A stretch of DNA of 64,000 nucleotides, from the NCBI RefSeq assembly GCF_016482785.1, contig NZ_JAEMXM010000001.1, forward strand, positions 774,940 to 838,939. Reading direction: 5' to 3'. Positions 45,205-54,227 of the stretch are shown piece by piece. Positions within the stretch are counted from its first letter, which is position 1. Each line of letters opens with the position of its first letter. The notes beneath the pieces are model-generated. The model saw only the letters and a program-made list of their open reading frames with translations, did no database searches and was not told the origin of the DNA. This stretch comes from Paenibacillus alkalitolerans (GTDB lineage Bacteria; Bacillota; Bacilli; Paenibacillales; YIM-B00363). The translations under genes were made by a program, and so were the position numbers.

Positions 45205-46100
45205 ACAGAAAGACTTCTTTCCATCTGGCTTTTTACCGGATTGCTTAATACACCAATGCCTGATATCTCAATTTCGATGTGATCTCCGTCTGCCAACGTA
45301 AACTCATCCGGAGGAACGATACATGTGCCGGTCAACAGCACGGTGCCGTCAAAAATTTGGTTATCCCGCAAAAGATACGCTACCAGATCGTGCAATTTCC
45401 GCTTCAGCTGCGCTGTGCTTGCCGTGCCTTCCGCCACTTTTTCTGCGTTGCGGTAAATGCGGCATGCGATTTGGAATGCGTACGGATCTTCTATCGTTTC
45501 TGCCAAACGTATCGCCGGGCCGATCGAGCATGAGCGATTCCACATCTTTGCCTGCGGCAGATAGAGCGGGTTCTCACCTTCGATATCGCGGCAGCTCATA
45601 TCATTGCCGACCGTATATCCTACGATTCTTCCATCTCTCGCAAGCACCAGGCCCAGTTCCGGCTCGGGAATCTGCCAGTTTGAATCGCTGCGCAAATACA
45701 AATCCTGATTGGGACCGACGGTGCGGGCCGCGGTCGATTTAAAGAAGATTTCCGGCCGCTCCGCTTCATACACTTTGTCGTAGAAAGTTGTGCCGTCCAG
45801 CTTCCCGCCTGTCGCCTCGTAGTTTCTCGCATTCCTGCTTCTTTCGTAGGTGACTCCGCACGCCCAGACTTCCGGCGCTTCCAACGGTGCCAACAGCTGA
45901 AGTTCTCCCACTTTTTGCGGTATTGGCTGAGAGGTTGCGATCACTTCCTTGACCAAGTCAAGCGGGGTAATCTCTCGCTGGTCAGCCTCGTTGACCAGCT
46001 CCATAAAGTCTGTTTGCGGCAGCAGATGCACCCGGGAATCATCGGTAACGGCTGCAAGCGCGGGAACTGAGTCTCCCTGCACAAATCGAATGATTCGCAT
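45201..46100 (-). CDS. FAH-family (AraD1-like) 2-keto-3-deoxy-sugar-acid dehydratase
   Basis: A 299-residue fumarylacetoacetate-hydrolase-fold protein. Family motifs: GVTYERSRNAR, YEAERPEIFFKST, IPEPELGLVL (metal-binding Glu pair), GYTVGNDMSCRDIEGENPLYLPQAK and GTCIVPPDEFTL. This arrangement matches 2-keto-3-deoxy-pentonate dehydratases that yield 2-oxoglutarate semialdehyde. ATG at 46100 follows GGAGGG. A copy of the cluster's palindromic box lies about 30 bases upstream. Confidence 0.85.
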   Translation of the reverse strand: MRIIRFVQGDSVPALAAVTDDSRVHLLPQTDFMELVNEADQREITPLDLVKEVIATSQPIPQKVGELQLLAPLEAPEVWACGVTYERSRNARNYEATGGKLDGTTFYDKVYEAERPEIFFKSTAARTVGPNQDLYLRSDSNWQIPEPELGLVLARDGRIVGYTVGNDMSCRDIEGENPLYLPQAKMWNRSCSIGPAIRLAETIEDPYAFQIACRIYRNAEKVAEGTASTAQLKRKLHDLVAYLLRDNQIFDGTVLLTGTCIVPPDEFTLADGDHIEIEISGIGVLSNPVKSQMERSLSV

Positions 46101-46128
46101 ATGGTTCCCTCCAAATGTTTTGTAATAT

Positions 46129-46141
46129 AAAACGCAGTTTT
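46129..46141. promoter_or_regulatory. putative IclR box, copy 4
   Basis: AAAACGCAGTTTT, between the FAH and IclR genes. On the minus strand it overlaps a TATATT -10-like stretch leading to the FAH gene. It matches the three boxes upstream of the TRAP operon in AAAAC-N3-GTTTT. Confidence 0.6.
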
Positions 46142-46180
46142 AAATTTGTGACAAATGACACCCGAAGGTGCATTCCATGT

Positions 46181-46954
46181 TCATTGATTTCGTGAGGCAA
46201 TACCATAACCCATCTGCGCTGACATCTCATCCGCTGCAGGTTTTAACATCTCAAGAAAACGCATCAACTTTTCATCGTCTACGCGTGACACCAACGTGGA
46301 GAGGCTGACAGCGGCGACAACATGCCCTTTGTGATTTCGGATCGGAACGGCAATGCAGCGAACACCCGGCTCGTTCTCTTGATTGTCGACAGCGTATCCC
46401 GCCTGACGCACTTTCTCCAGTTCCTTCCGAAAATCCTGTTCATTTGTAATGGTATTCGGCGTTCGAGGGATATAATGATAGCCGTTCAAAATTATTCGCA
46501 GTTCATCTTCGCTCTTCCATGCGATCAGTGCCTTGCCCACCCCTGTCGAATGAACGGGGGCTCTCCTGCCGATGCGAGAGTACAAAATAGTTGCCAGTGG
46601 TCCTTCCACTTTGTCAATATACACACCCTCTTTGTCATCCAGGATGACAAGATGAAGAGTTTGACCCGTTTTCTCCGACAAGTCAACGAGATACCTTTTC
46701 ACAACTTTCCGAACATCTAAACCATGGATGACAAAATTTCCTCGTTCAAATAGCTTCATTCCCAGCCGATACTTCCCGTTTTCCGGGTTTTGGTCAATAT
46801 AGCCATGCACAAGCAGTGTCCTTAACAGGGAATGAACGGTGCTTTTGTGCAACTGCATACGCTCGCTGATATCGGTGATTTTTAATTCGGTTTCATGTTC
46901 GTCAAAGAGATCGAGAATTTTCAGCGCACGTTCCACAGCTTGAATAATCGGCAT
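46181..46954 (-). CDS. IclR-family transcriptional regulator
   Basis: A 257-residue regulator. Winged HTH at residues ~5-60 (VERALKILDLFDE...TDISERMQLHKSTVHSLLRTL, quoted in part), then an IclR effector domain with GRRAPVHSTGVGKALIAW, GVRCIAVPIRNHKGHVVAAVSLS. KdgR-like members sense keto-deoxy sugar acids. ATG at 46954 is preferred to 46963 because AAAGG sits at the right distance. It lies within the cluster it probably controls. Confidence 0.88.
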   Translation of the reverse strand: MPIIQAVERALKILDLFDEHETELKITDISERMQLHKSTVHSLLRTLLVHGYIDQNPENGKYRLGMKLFERGNFVIHGLDVRKVVKRYLVDLSEKTGQTLHLVILDDKEGVYIDKVEGPLATILYSRIGRRAPVHSTGVGKALIAWKSEDELRIILNGYHYIPRTPNTITNEQDFRKELEKVRQAGYAVDNQENEPGVRCIAVPIRNHKGHVVAAVSLSTLVSRVDDEKLMRFLEMLKPAADEMSAQMGYGIASRNQ

Positions 46955-46986
46955 GCTATCCATCCTTTAACCATTTGATTACGGAG

Positions 46987-47913
46987 TTATTTTGGAACCG
47001 CTAATCCGGCGGCCCCTTTTTGCGAGGTTTTCAAATCGGGCGCATACCGTTGAATCATGTCCAGACCGATGCGAGCGCGGCGTACCCGCTCTTTGCACAA
47101 GCTGATTGACGTTTGTTCCAAATGAGTGCCGGAAGGGTAGATGTTGGGCGAATTGCGCAGGCCGAATTTGATGTAGACTGGAGCGGCGACCCTGATGATT
47201 TCCGGTATTTCATAGTGACGGATAAACCCGCCGATATCGTCAGGCGCTTCCACGTAAATATCAATCGGGATATCCACAGCTTGGCGGATTGCCGCCAGGC
47301 GCGGCAGCGTAAGATCGGTGGGGACATTGTACGTGCCTGCGCCGATTTGTTCCATGATCCGGATCGATACGGGGTTTGCCTGGGCCATCTGAACGGAGAT
47401 CTTCACGAGCAAGTCGTCAGGAAGCTCGCCTATTTTTTTGAACTCGTTGACCAGCCACAAAAGCCCCTCGTCCGCCACCAAAATACTGCGGATTCCTGCA
47501 CTGCACGCTCGTTTGATGTCTTCGATCGAATATACCAGCTGGTCCATCCCCTGTACCCGCAGACCGGCTATCTTTCCCGCGCTGGCCCATGGCATCGGTG
47601 TAATATCCCACGTGCCGCGCGGTCCGACAAACAGGCTGACCTCAAGATTTTCCCGACGGCCGATAGCAGCCATTTGTTCAAGCTCCCCATCGGTCAGGAG
47701 CATGATTCCGCTCCCCTGCGATACGCGGTGAATCGTCACATCGTGCGTTTCACATGCGTCAAGCACCGCTTCAAAAGAGGCTGGGCCTTCCACACTGGGA
47801 ATTTCCACGCGGTATTGGGCTCCGTCAGGAAATGTTTTGGAAGAGTTGGGCAAATCGTGACAATCGCTTGCCGGAAAACCCAATTTCTCGATAACCTCAC
47901 GAGTATGTTTCAA
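46987..47913 (-). CDS. U32-family peptidase-like protein
   Basis: A 308-residue protein related to the U32 peptidase/collagenase-like TIM-barrel family (for example IRSILVADEGLLWLVNEF and QIGAGTYNVPTDLTLPRLAAIR stretches, quoted in part). Similar genes recur in sugar-acid and TRAP-transporter clusters; the role there is not established. TTG at 47913 with GGGAGAAAG is the apparent start; it sits between the IlvD/Edd dehydratase and iclR genes. Confidence 0.7.
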   Translation of the reverse strand: MKHTREVIEKLGFPASDCHDLPNSSKTFPDGAQYRVEIPSVEGPASFEAVLDACETHDVTIHRVSQGSGIMLLTDGELEQMAAIGRRENLEVSLFVGPRGTWDITPMPWASAGKIAGLRVQGMDQLVYSIEDIKRACSAGIRSILVADEGLLWLVNEFKKIGELPDDLLVKISVQMAQANPVSIRIMEQIGAGTYNVPTDLTLPRLAAIRQAVDIPIDIYVEAPDDIGGFIRHYEIPEIIRVAAPVYIKFGLRNSPNIYPSGTHLEQTSISLCKERVRRARIGLDMIQRYAPDLKTSQKGAAGLAVPK

Positions 47914-47934
47914 CTTTCTCCCATCCTTTCTCCC

Positions 47935-50133
47935 CTATTTTATTGTTATTGATGTGTAAAAAGTGACGTCTGCTCGGTAGTCAAGCATGGCTTCCTCGTA
48001 CACACTGATTGGAACCACACCGTGTGCAGCGTCGGTATGGCCTGTCATCCGATTGCTGGCAGCCACCTGCCTTTGGCGCGTGCGAATGGTGGCAAGCCGG
48101 CTTTCCGCCAGCTCCGCTCTTTCCGCTTTGATGTCCTCGAAGGACCATTCCAGTCTGCCGCTGCGAAATGCCGCTTCGTCCACAAATTGGATCTGCCGTT
48201 CGCGAAGATTCAAGTACAACAAATCGCCCGTTTGCAAGTAAAGAATACCGCCGCCCTGGCCGGCCTCCGGCGTCATATGCCCAATCGCTGCACCATAAGT
48301 TACCCCTGAATAACGTCCGTCGCTGATTAGCGTGGCGAGCCGCTTCAGATTTCGATTGGCATTGATATGCTGCATCGGGGTGAACATCTCGGGCATCCCA
48401 AACGCCACCGGTCCTTGCCCGGAGATGACAACGGCGATTTTCAACACGCCATGTTCCACCATCCTCTCAAACAGCGCATCGTAGTCGAGAGCATGCAAGT
48501 CTTCATAGAGATGCAGCGCATTATGTCTGAGCACGGCCAACAGGTTTTCCCGTGTGAAACTTTGCGCTTGTTTTAGCTTCTTCAGCAAAAGCGTGTCCAA
48601 CAGGCCGCGGTTGGCGTCATCTTCGTTCTCGTAGTAGAGGACAAACGCCGCTTTCTTATCAAACTCATCCAGTTGGCTCGTCGTCATTCCGCTGATTTTC
48701 ACAACCGCCGATTCAAAAAAGTTGCCGGTTAGCACATCCACTCCGCTGAACGGTCGGCGCGGACGGGACAGAATAATCGGATTTTCCTTCACATACTCAG
48801 CCGATAAGCGGTCCTGTTTGGCCAGCCGTTCACGCCACGTCGTGCCCGTTACCGTAGGCGCATCCACGTCCATCGGCACGCCGTTTTGCATCAGCTCGTA
48901 GAACAGCGTTTCCATCCCTCTGCTGCTGCCGCTGCAGCACTGCATCGCGAGAGCGAAGATGTCGCGCCCCTGGGTCAAACTGTAATCAAACAGATCGGGT
49001 ACGGGATGCTCGTGATGGATCCGGTCCAGATCCTGCAGGCTGAATCGGTAGCCGCCGTACAGCATGGCCGCTACCAAATGCATCATTAAGTTGGTCGAAC
49101 CGCCAGACGCGCTGTGGATACGAATCGCATTTTTAATGTTGGCCGCCACCACATTGGCGGCGCCAAATACCGGATTGTTAATCATCCCTGCCAGGCTGTC
49201 GACGGCCTGGTTTACCTGTTCCTGACTGGGTGGATCCGTTAACAGCTCAACGGCGGGATGCACCAATCCCAGACCGGCGACGAGATGGCGGGAGCTGTTT
49301 CCTGTACCGTTAAAGGCACAAACGCCGCCTTTCCCGTCACACGTAGCGACTGCCAACCGCTTTTCGTAATCCTTGTGCACTGCTTTACTGATGATCCCCC
49401 TGTCAACTGCGCGTTCAAGAACGCCTTGAAACGCGGTATTGGAAGAACACTGTAAAATGAAAGCCATCGCGTCGCGCAAATCGGCGGCAATGTCAGGCGC
49501 TCCCTGCTGTTCCGCCGTCTTTGCCACCTGCTCCAGTTCCGCATACAGCTCAGCCGGGATCGTTCCCCCTTGCAGGACGTGGGCAGGAGCGAAGGTAGCA
49601 AAGAACGGCGCCTCGCCACGGTATTGGCGAATCCGGTCAAGATGGGCCATCGCACTGACTACGCCAAGCGGTTGTTTATCACAGCCCTGAATGACAAACG
49701 CGCCGTGGTAGCTGTGCGATTCTATCTGATTAACTACCATTTGGGCGACCGCGTTGCGGCTTTGCAGCGAATAGCTCATGCCTTGATTGCTTTGCGCCGT
49801 ACCGTCACACATTACCGGAGTGGAAAAGTAGAACGGCACGCCGCCGTTTTGCCAGATACGGATGGCTGCGCGGGCAGACGTTTGAAAATCCATGATATGT
49901 GCCGGATGGTCTGAGGAACCGCCGATAATCGCGATGCGAGGCGCGTTTTCCTCCAAGCGGTTGTAGATTTCCTCCAGTGTCCAGTCCGGCGTTTGCCCTT
50001 GATAGGATGAACCGAGGATTTGTTTCGAGCGATCCAGCAGACCGGCTACGCAAATCGGTTCGTTTGCTTTGCCTTGAACATTTTCCCGATAAGGATTGGT
50101 TTCATTTTGGATCGGCGGAAATGGAAAAGACAT
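47935..50133 (-). CDS. IlvD/Edd-family sugar-acid dehydratase (YjhG/YagF-like long form)
   Basis: A 732-residue Fe-S dehydratase, longer than IlvD (~560) and nearer to YjhG/YagF xylonate dehydratases (~655). Family motifs: IIGGSSDHPAHIMD, VIQGCDKQPLGVVSAM (Fe-S/Mg region D-K), GTGNSSRH, IHSASGGSTNLMMH, and ATLISDGRYSGVTYGAAIGHMTPEA (partly). It dehydrates an aldonate to a 2-keto-3-deoxy acid. ATG at 50133 follows AGGAGGAG. The extra ~70 residues are mostly C-terminal. Confidence 0.87.
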   Translation of the reverse strand: MSFPFPPIQNETNPYRENVQGKANEPICVAGLLDRSKQILGSSYQGQTPDWTLEEIYNRLEENAPRIAIIGGSSDHPAHIMDFQTSARAAIRIWQNGGVPFYFSTPVMCDGTAQSNQGMSYSLQSRNAVAQMVVNQIESHSYHGAFVIQGCDKQPLGVVSAMAHLDRIRQYRGEAPFFATFAPAHVLQGGTIPAELYAELEQVAKTAEQQGAPDIAADLRDAMAFILQCSSNTAFQGVLERAVDRGIISKAVHKDYEKRLAVATCDGKGGVCAFNGTGNSSRHLVAGLGLVHPAVELLTDPPSQEQVNQAVDSLAGMINNPVFGAANVVAANIKNAIRIHSASGGSTNLMMHLVAAMLYGGYRFSLQDLDRIHHEHPVPDLFDYSLTQGRDIFALAMQCCSGSSRGMETLFYELMQNGVPMDVDAPTVTGTTWRERLAKQDRLSAEYVKENPIILSRPRRPFSGVDVLTGNFFESAVVKISGMTTSQLDEFDKKAAFVLYYENEDDANRGLLDTLLLKKLKQAQSFTRENLLAVLRHNALHLYEDLHALDYDALFERMVEHGVLKIAVVISGQGPVAFGMPEMFTPMQHINANRNLKRLATLISDGRYSGVTYGAAIGHMTPEAGQGGGILYLQTGDLLYLNLRERQIQFVDEAAFRSGRLEWSFEDIKAERAELAESRLATIRTRQRQVAASNRMTGHTDAAHGVVPISVYEEAMLDYRADVTFYTSITIK

Positions 50134-50226
50134 AGGATTTAACTCCTCCTCACGATTTCAAGTATCGTTCTACCATTCGGCCACAAGCGAAGCAATTCTT
50201 CGATGATTCCCATGGTCACGCCGCCT

Positions 50227-51279
50227 TTACTTTCTTGCCTTCTCTACCTCAGCGTAAAGCTCTTTCACAAGATCCTCGCCGATTTCTTTCGAGAACTTGT
50301 CGATCACCGGCTTGATGATTTCCTGCATCTTCGCCATTTCTTCCTTGGTTACCTCATTCACCTGCATGCCTGCTGCCTTCAAATCGTCCAATGCTTTCTT
50401 GTTTTCCGCGATGTTCAATTCGCGCTGGTATGTTCCCGCCTCGACAGCCGCTTCCTGCAAAATCTTTTGTTCCTCGGGAGATAGCTTATCCCAGAACTTC
50501 TTGCTGACTAGGAAGACGAAGGGTGTATACACGTGCTTTGTTACGCTTAAATAGCCCTGTACTTCATTAAATTTGTTCGATTTGATCGTAGCCAGTGGAT
50601 TTTCCTGACCGTCTACCGTCTTGCTTTCCAATGCGCTGAATACTTCAGAGAATGCCATTGGCGTGGGATTAGCGCCTAACACCTGAAATGCTTCCAGGTG
50701 AACCTGGTTCTGCATCGTGCGAATTTTCAGGCCTTTGAAGTCCTCGGCTTTCGCAACCGGATGTTTGCTGTTGGTCAGATTGCGGAATCCATTTTCCCAA
50801 TAGCCCAATCCGATCAGGTTGTGGGCAGGCAGTTTCTCCAGCAGTTTTTGGCCGAGCGGACCGTCCAGCACTGCATGTGCTTCCTTCTCGTCGTTAAACA
50901 CGAACGGGAAGTCAAAGATGCCGTATTCCTTGATCATGCCTACCAACGGCGATGTGGAGGGAATCGTGATTTCCTGCATACCGGCTTGCAGCGCTTCCGT
51001 CATTTTTTTGTCGTCACCCAGTTGAGCGGAATAGTAAGGCTGCACCTTTAGCTTTCCGCCGCTCTTTTGGCTGACAAGCTCGGCAAATTTCTTCAAGCCC
51101 TGCCCCTCCGGATGATCCTCATTCAATCCGATCCCCGCTTTGATCGTCCGCTCCTGAATCCCGCTGGCAGCCGGCTGTGAAGATGTCGCGGAACTGCCTC
51201 CTCCTCCGCCGCACCCTGCCAACAGCAGCAGCGCTGGAACTGTACAACTGATGACTACGTGTTTCATCCACTTTTTCAT
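50227..51279 (-). CDS. dctP: TRAP transporter solute-binding lipoprotein DctP, first copy
   Basis: A 350-residue DctP with a lipobox LLAGCGG near residue 21. Body: NEDHPEGQGLKKFAELVSQKSGGKLKVQPY (partly), FRNLTNSKHPV, LKIRTMQN and the DctP core ALESKTVDGQENPLATI. ATG at 51279 follows GGGGGGAA; an upstream in-frame start is ignored. It is separated from the dctQM genes by the dehydrogenase gene and is a paralogue of the binding protein at 54.2 kb. Confidence 0.88.
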   Translation of the reverse strand: MKKWMKHVVISCTVPALLLLAGCGGGGGSSATSSQPAASGIQERTIKAGIGLNEDHPEGQGLKKFAELVSQKSGGKLKVQPYYSAQLGDDKKMTEALQAGMQEITIPSTSPLVGMIKEYGIFDFPFVFNDEKEAHAVLDGPLGQKLLEKLPAHNLIGLGYWENGFRNLTNSKHPVAKAEDFKGLKIRTMQNQVHLEAFQVLGANPTPMAFSEVFSALESKTVDGQENPLATIKSNKFNEVQGYLSVTKHVYTPFVFLVSKKFWDKLSPEEQKILQEAAVEAGTYQRELNIAENKKALDDLKAAGMQVNEVTKEEMAKMQEIIKPVIDKFSKEIGEDLVKELYAEVEKARK

Positions 51280-51323
51280 ACTAGATTCCCCCCATGATTT
51301 TGATTTACAATTGCATCTACTAC

Positions 51324-52349
51324 TCATATAAGTGCCGCATAGCGGTTCTCCGGCGTGCTCTCTTTTAACCGGACATACTCTTTCACTTGCGTGTTGACCA
51401 AATACTTCGGATACTCGCCGTGCAGCAGTACATCGGCAACGCCCATTGCCGCCTTTGCCCTCATCTCCGCGGCAGCTTCTTCTGAATACCAGGCCACATG
51501 CGGAGTGAGGATCACATTTCCCATCCGCAGTAACGGATTGTCCGGCGGAATCGGCTCTTGCTCGACTACATCGAGCGCGGCTCCGGCGATCCTTCCCGTC
51601 TGCAGCGCTTCAATCAGCTCCGATTCGTCGATCACAGGACCGCGCGACGTGTTAATCACAATCGCGCTCCGCTTCATTAAGGCCAACTGCCCTCTGCCGA
51701 TCATTCCTTCCGTTGCCTTGGACAAAGGCGCATGAACGGAGAGGATGTCGGCACTGCTGCACAGCTCGTTGAGTGAAACGAGCTGCACTCCCTTTTCCTC
51801 TGCCAGCGATACCGGTGCAAACGGATCGTATGCCATGACCCGCAAACCGAGCGGCTTGACTTTCTCCGCCAATACCTGAGGGATTTTCCCGAACCCGACC
51901 AAACCAAGCACCTTGCCGCGCAGTCTGGCAATCGGCTGCGTCACTTTGAAATCCCATTCGCCGCTTTTTACAGCTTGATTGGCTATGACAACCTTGCGCG
52001 TCCAGGCGAGCAGTAAAGCAAGCGCGTGATCCGCCACTTCATCCATGCAGTAATCGGGTACGTTTGCCACACAAATTCCTTTTTCCGTTGCCGCTTGCAA
52101 ATCAACCGTGTTTACGCCCACTCCGTAGCGAGCTATCACCTTGCATTTCTCCAAGCGCTCGATTACGTTTCTGCTGATCGGAGCGTACTGGTTAATCAGC
52201 GCGTCGGCATCGAAACAGGCAGCGATCACCTCTTCTTCCGTGCGGCATTGCGCCGGAACCAATTGGATGAGCTCGTGGTTCAGAACGCGTTCTTCATACC
52301 GCAAGTCAGCGTACTCCCAATCGGTAACGACGACTTTCCACTTGTGCAT
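51324..52349 (-). CDS. D-2-hydroxyacid dehydrogenase
   Basis: A 341-residue NAD-dependent D-isomer specific 2-hydroxyacid dehydrogenase. Rossmann site GLVGFGKIPQVLAEK (I-P instead of the usual I-G), catalytic Arg in NTSRGPVIDE, Glu in VEQEPIPPDNPLL, His in TPHVAWYSEEA. It resembles C-terminal-binding-protein-like phosphoglycerate/glyoxylate reductases. ATG at 52349 follows AAAGGGGGAG. It could interconvert the sugar-acid substrate or reduce a glyoxylate/pyruvate-type product. Confidence 0.87.
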   Translation of the reverse strand: MHKWKVVVTDWEYADLRYEERVLNHELIQLVPAQCRTEEEVIAACFDADALINQYAPISRNVIERLEKCKVIARYGVGVNTVDLQAATEKGICVANVPDYCMDEVADHALALLLAWTRKVVIANQAVKSGEWDFKVTQPIARLRGKVLGLVGFGKIPQVLAEKVKPLGLRVMAYDPFAPVSLAEEKGVQLVSLNELCSSADILSVHAPLSKATEGMIGRGQLALMKRSAIVINTSRGPVIDESELIEALQTGRIAGAALDVVEQEPIPPDNPLLRMGNVILTPHVAWYSEEAAAEMRAKAAMGVADVLLHGEYPKYLVNTQVKEYVRLKESTPENRYAALI

Positions 52350-52362
52350 GCTCTCTCCCCCT

Positions 52363-53640
52363 TTAGGTCAACCAGTCTAACGGAACGGTAACGATTGAAG
52401 GGAATAATATCAGCAGGATGAGAATCAAAACCTCTACCAACAAGAACGGCCAGATCCCTTTCATGATGTCTTCCATACCGATCTTCCCGACTCCGCAAGC
52501 TACGTTGAGCACGGTGCCGACAGGAGGGGTGAGCAAACCGATACAGTTATTCAGGATAAACAGCACACCAAAGTAGATTGGGTCGATTCCGGCCTGTTCA
52601 ATCACAGGCATCAGCACCGGTGTCAGGATCAAAATCGTCGGCGTTAAATCCATCGCTGTGCCTACCAGCAGGACGATCACATTGATCACAATCAGCAACA
52701 ACAGCGGGCTTTCAATCAGAGGGCCCAACATATCGGTTAACAACGTGGGGATATTGGCCACCGTGATCAACCAGGCGGACACCATCGCGGCACCAACGAG
52801 GAACATCACGATGCTGGTGGTCTTGGCGGATGCGACCAAAATATGATAGAGTTGAGAAATTTTCAACTGCCGGTAGACGACAAATCCGACGAACAGGGCG
52901 TAAAAGGCGGCTACGACCGCAGCTTCAGTCGGTGTAAACACACCTCCGCGCAGCCCGCCGACGATAATCAGCGGCAAAAGCAGTGCCCAGATCGCTCCTT
53001 TGGTCGCGGCCAGCATTTCTTTCGACGACCTGCGCGGGTACACCTCAAACTTGCCTTTTCTGGCCATTGCCCACCAGGTGATCATAACTCCGACACCGAT
53101 CAGCAGCCCCGGCACAATTCCCGCCATAAATAATTTGGTGATGGAAACGCCGCTGGTCACGCCGAAGATGATCATCGGAATGCTCGGCGGAACGACCGGA
53201 GCGATAATCCCTCCGGCGGCAATTAAACCGGTGGAACGGTTCCGGTCGTAACCCGCCTTCACCATCATCGGGATCAAAATAGCCCCCAGTGCCGCAGTGT
53301 CCGCCACAGCGGAACCGGATAACCCGGCGAATAGGATGCTTGCCAGGATCGCAACGTAGCCCAATCCGCCGCGGATGTGACCGACAAGCGCCATGGCAAA
53401 ATCGACAATTCGCTTTGAGATTCCGCCGGCATTCATCAGCTCCCCGGCGAGAATGAAAAACGGAATCGCCATCAGCGGGAAGTTGTCCGCCCCGCTAATC
53501 AGGTTTTGAGCCACGATTTGACTGTCAAAAATGTCAAGGTAAAACATCAGGGCAACGCCGCTGAAGAGCAGGGCAAAAGCAATCGGCATGCCAAGAGCCA
53601 TTACACCTAATAGAGAGCCAAGAAATACTCCTAACGTCAT
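52363..53640 (-). CDS. dctM: TRAP transporter large permease DctM
   Basis: A 425-residue, about twelve-helix protein of the TRAP large-subunit family. Motifs: FFILAGELMNAGGISKRIVDFA, GGLGYVAILASILFAGLSGSAVADTAALG and NNCIGLLTPPVGTVLNVACG (quoted in part). ATG at 53640 abuts the DctQ stop. It carries the Na+-coupled transport path. Confidence 0.92.
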   Translation of the reverse strand: MTLGVFLGSLLGVMALGMPIAFALLFSGVALMFYLDIFDSQIVAQNLISGADNFPLMAIPFFILAGELMNAGGISKRIVDFAMALVGHIRGGLGYVAILASILFAGLSGSAVADTAALGAILIPMMVKAGYDRNRSTGLIAAGGIIAPVVPPSIPMIIFGVTSGVSITKLFMAGIVPGLLIGVGVMITWWAMARKGKFEVYPRRSSKEMLAATKGAIWALLLPLIIVGGLRGGVFTPTEAAVVAAFYALFVGFVVYRQLKISQLYHILVASAKTTSIVMFLVGAAMVSAWLITVANIPTLLTDMLGPLIESPLLLLIVINVIVLLVGTAMDLTPTILILTPVLMPVIEQAGIDPIYFGVLFILNNCIGLLTPPVGTVLNVACGVGKIGMEDIMKGIWPFLLVEVLILILLILFPSIVTVPLDWLT

Positions 53641-54195
53641 TTATCTCCCACCACCTTGCGCCACTTGTTGCTGACCCGATGCCAGTAATTCTTCTTCCGA
53701 TTCCCGCGCACGGACAAATTCGTCGACGGAACGCTTGCCGAACAACACGCGATACAAATTGAACACGATGATGATCGCCATACAAATACTCATGACAATC
53801 CCGATGCCGTACACGTAAGCGAGCGGCAATCCCGTTGCCGGGGCCATACTCTCCATGTTGATTAGGGTCATTTTCCAGCTGCCGTCCAGCACTAGCCAGA
53901 GCACGTACAGCACGAGCCCATTCGTGACCACAAAAACTACTTTTTTCAATACGGGCGAAAGCTTTTTGACAAACATGTCGACCCCTAAATGCTCGTTGTC
54001 TTTCAACGCGCCGATGGCTCCCAAAAATGTCATCCAGACAAACAAGAAACGGGACATCTCTTCCGACCAGGTAATCCCCGAGTTAAACAGATACCGCAAA
54101 ACGACATTGCCGAAAACGAGGATCGCCATAAATGCTAAGGAGAAGGCGATGGCAACATTCAACACGCTGTTGAGAATTTTTTGGGTCTTCCCCAC
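53641..54195 (-). CDS. dctQ: TRAP transporter small permease DctQ
   Basis: A 184-residue four-helix DctQ. The motif RYLFNSGITWSEEMSRFLFVWMTFLGA (partly) near residue 45 is diagnostic. GTG at 54195 with GGGAGGGG is chosen; a longer frame would run into the upstream dctP stop. Partner of DctM. Confidence 0.87.
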   Translation of the reverse strand: MGKTQKILNSVLNVAIAFSLAFMAILVFGNVVLRYLFNSGITWSEEMSRFLFVWMTFLGAIGALKDNEHLGVDMFVKKLSPVLKKVVFVVTNGLVLYVLWLVLDGSWKMTLINMESMAPATGLPLAYVYGIGIVMSICMAIIIVFNLYRVLFGKRSVDEFVRARESEEELLASGQQQVAQGGGR

Positions 54196-54227
54196 AAAAA
54201 CCCCTCCCTCTTTTCTTGTCTTGTTCA

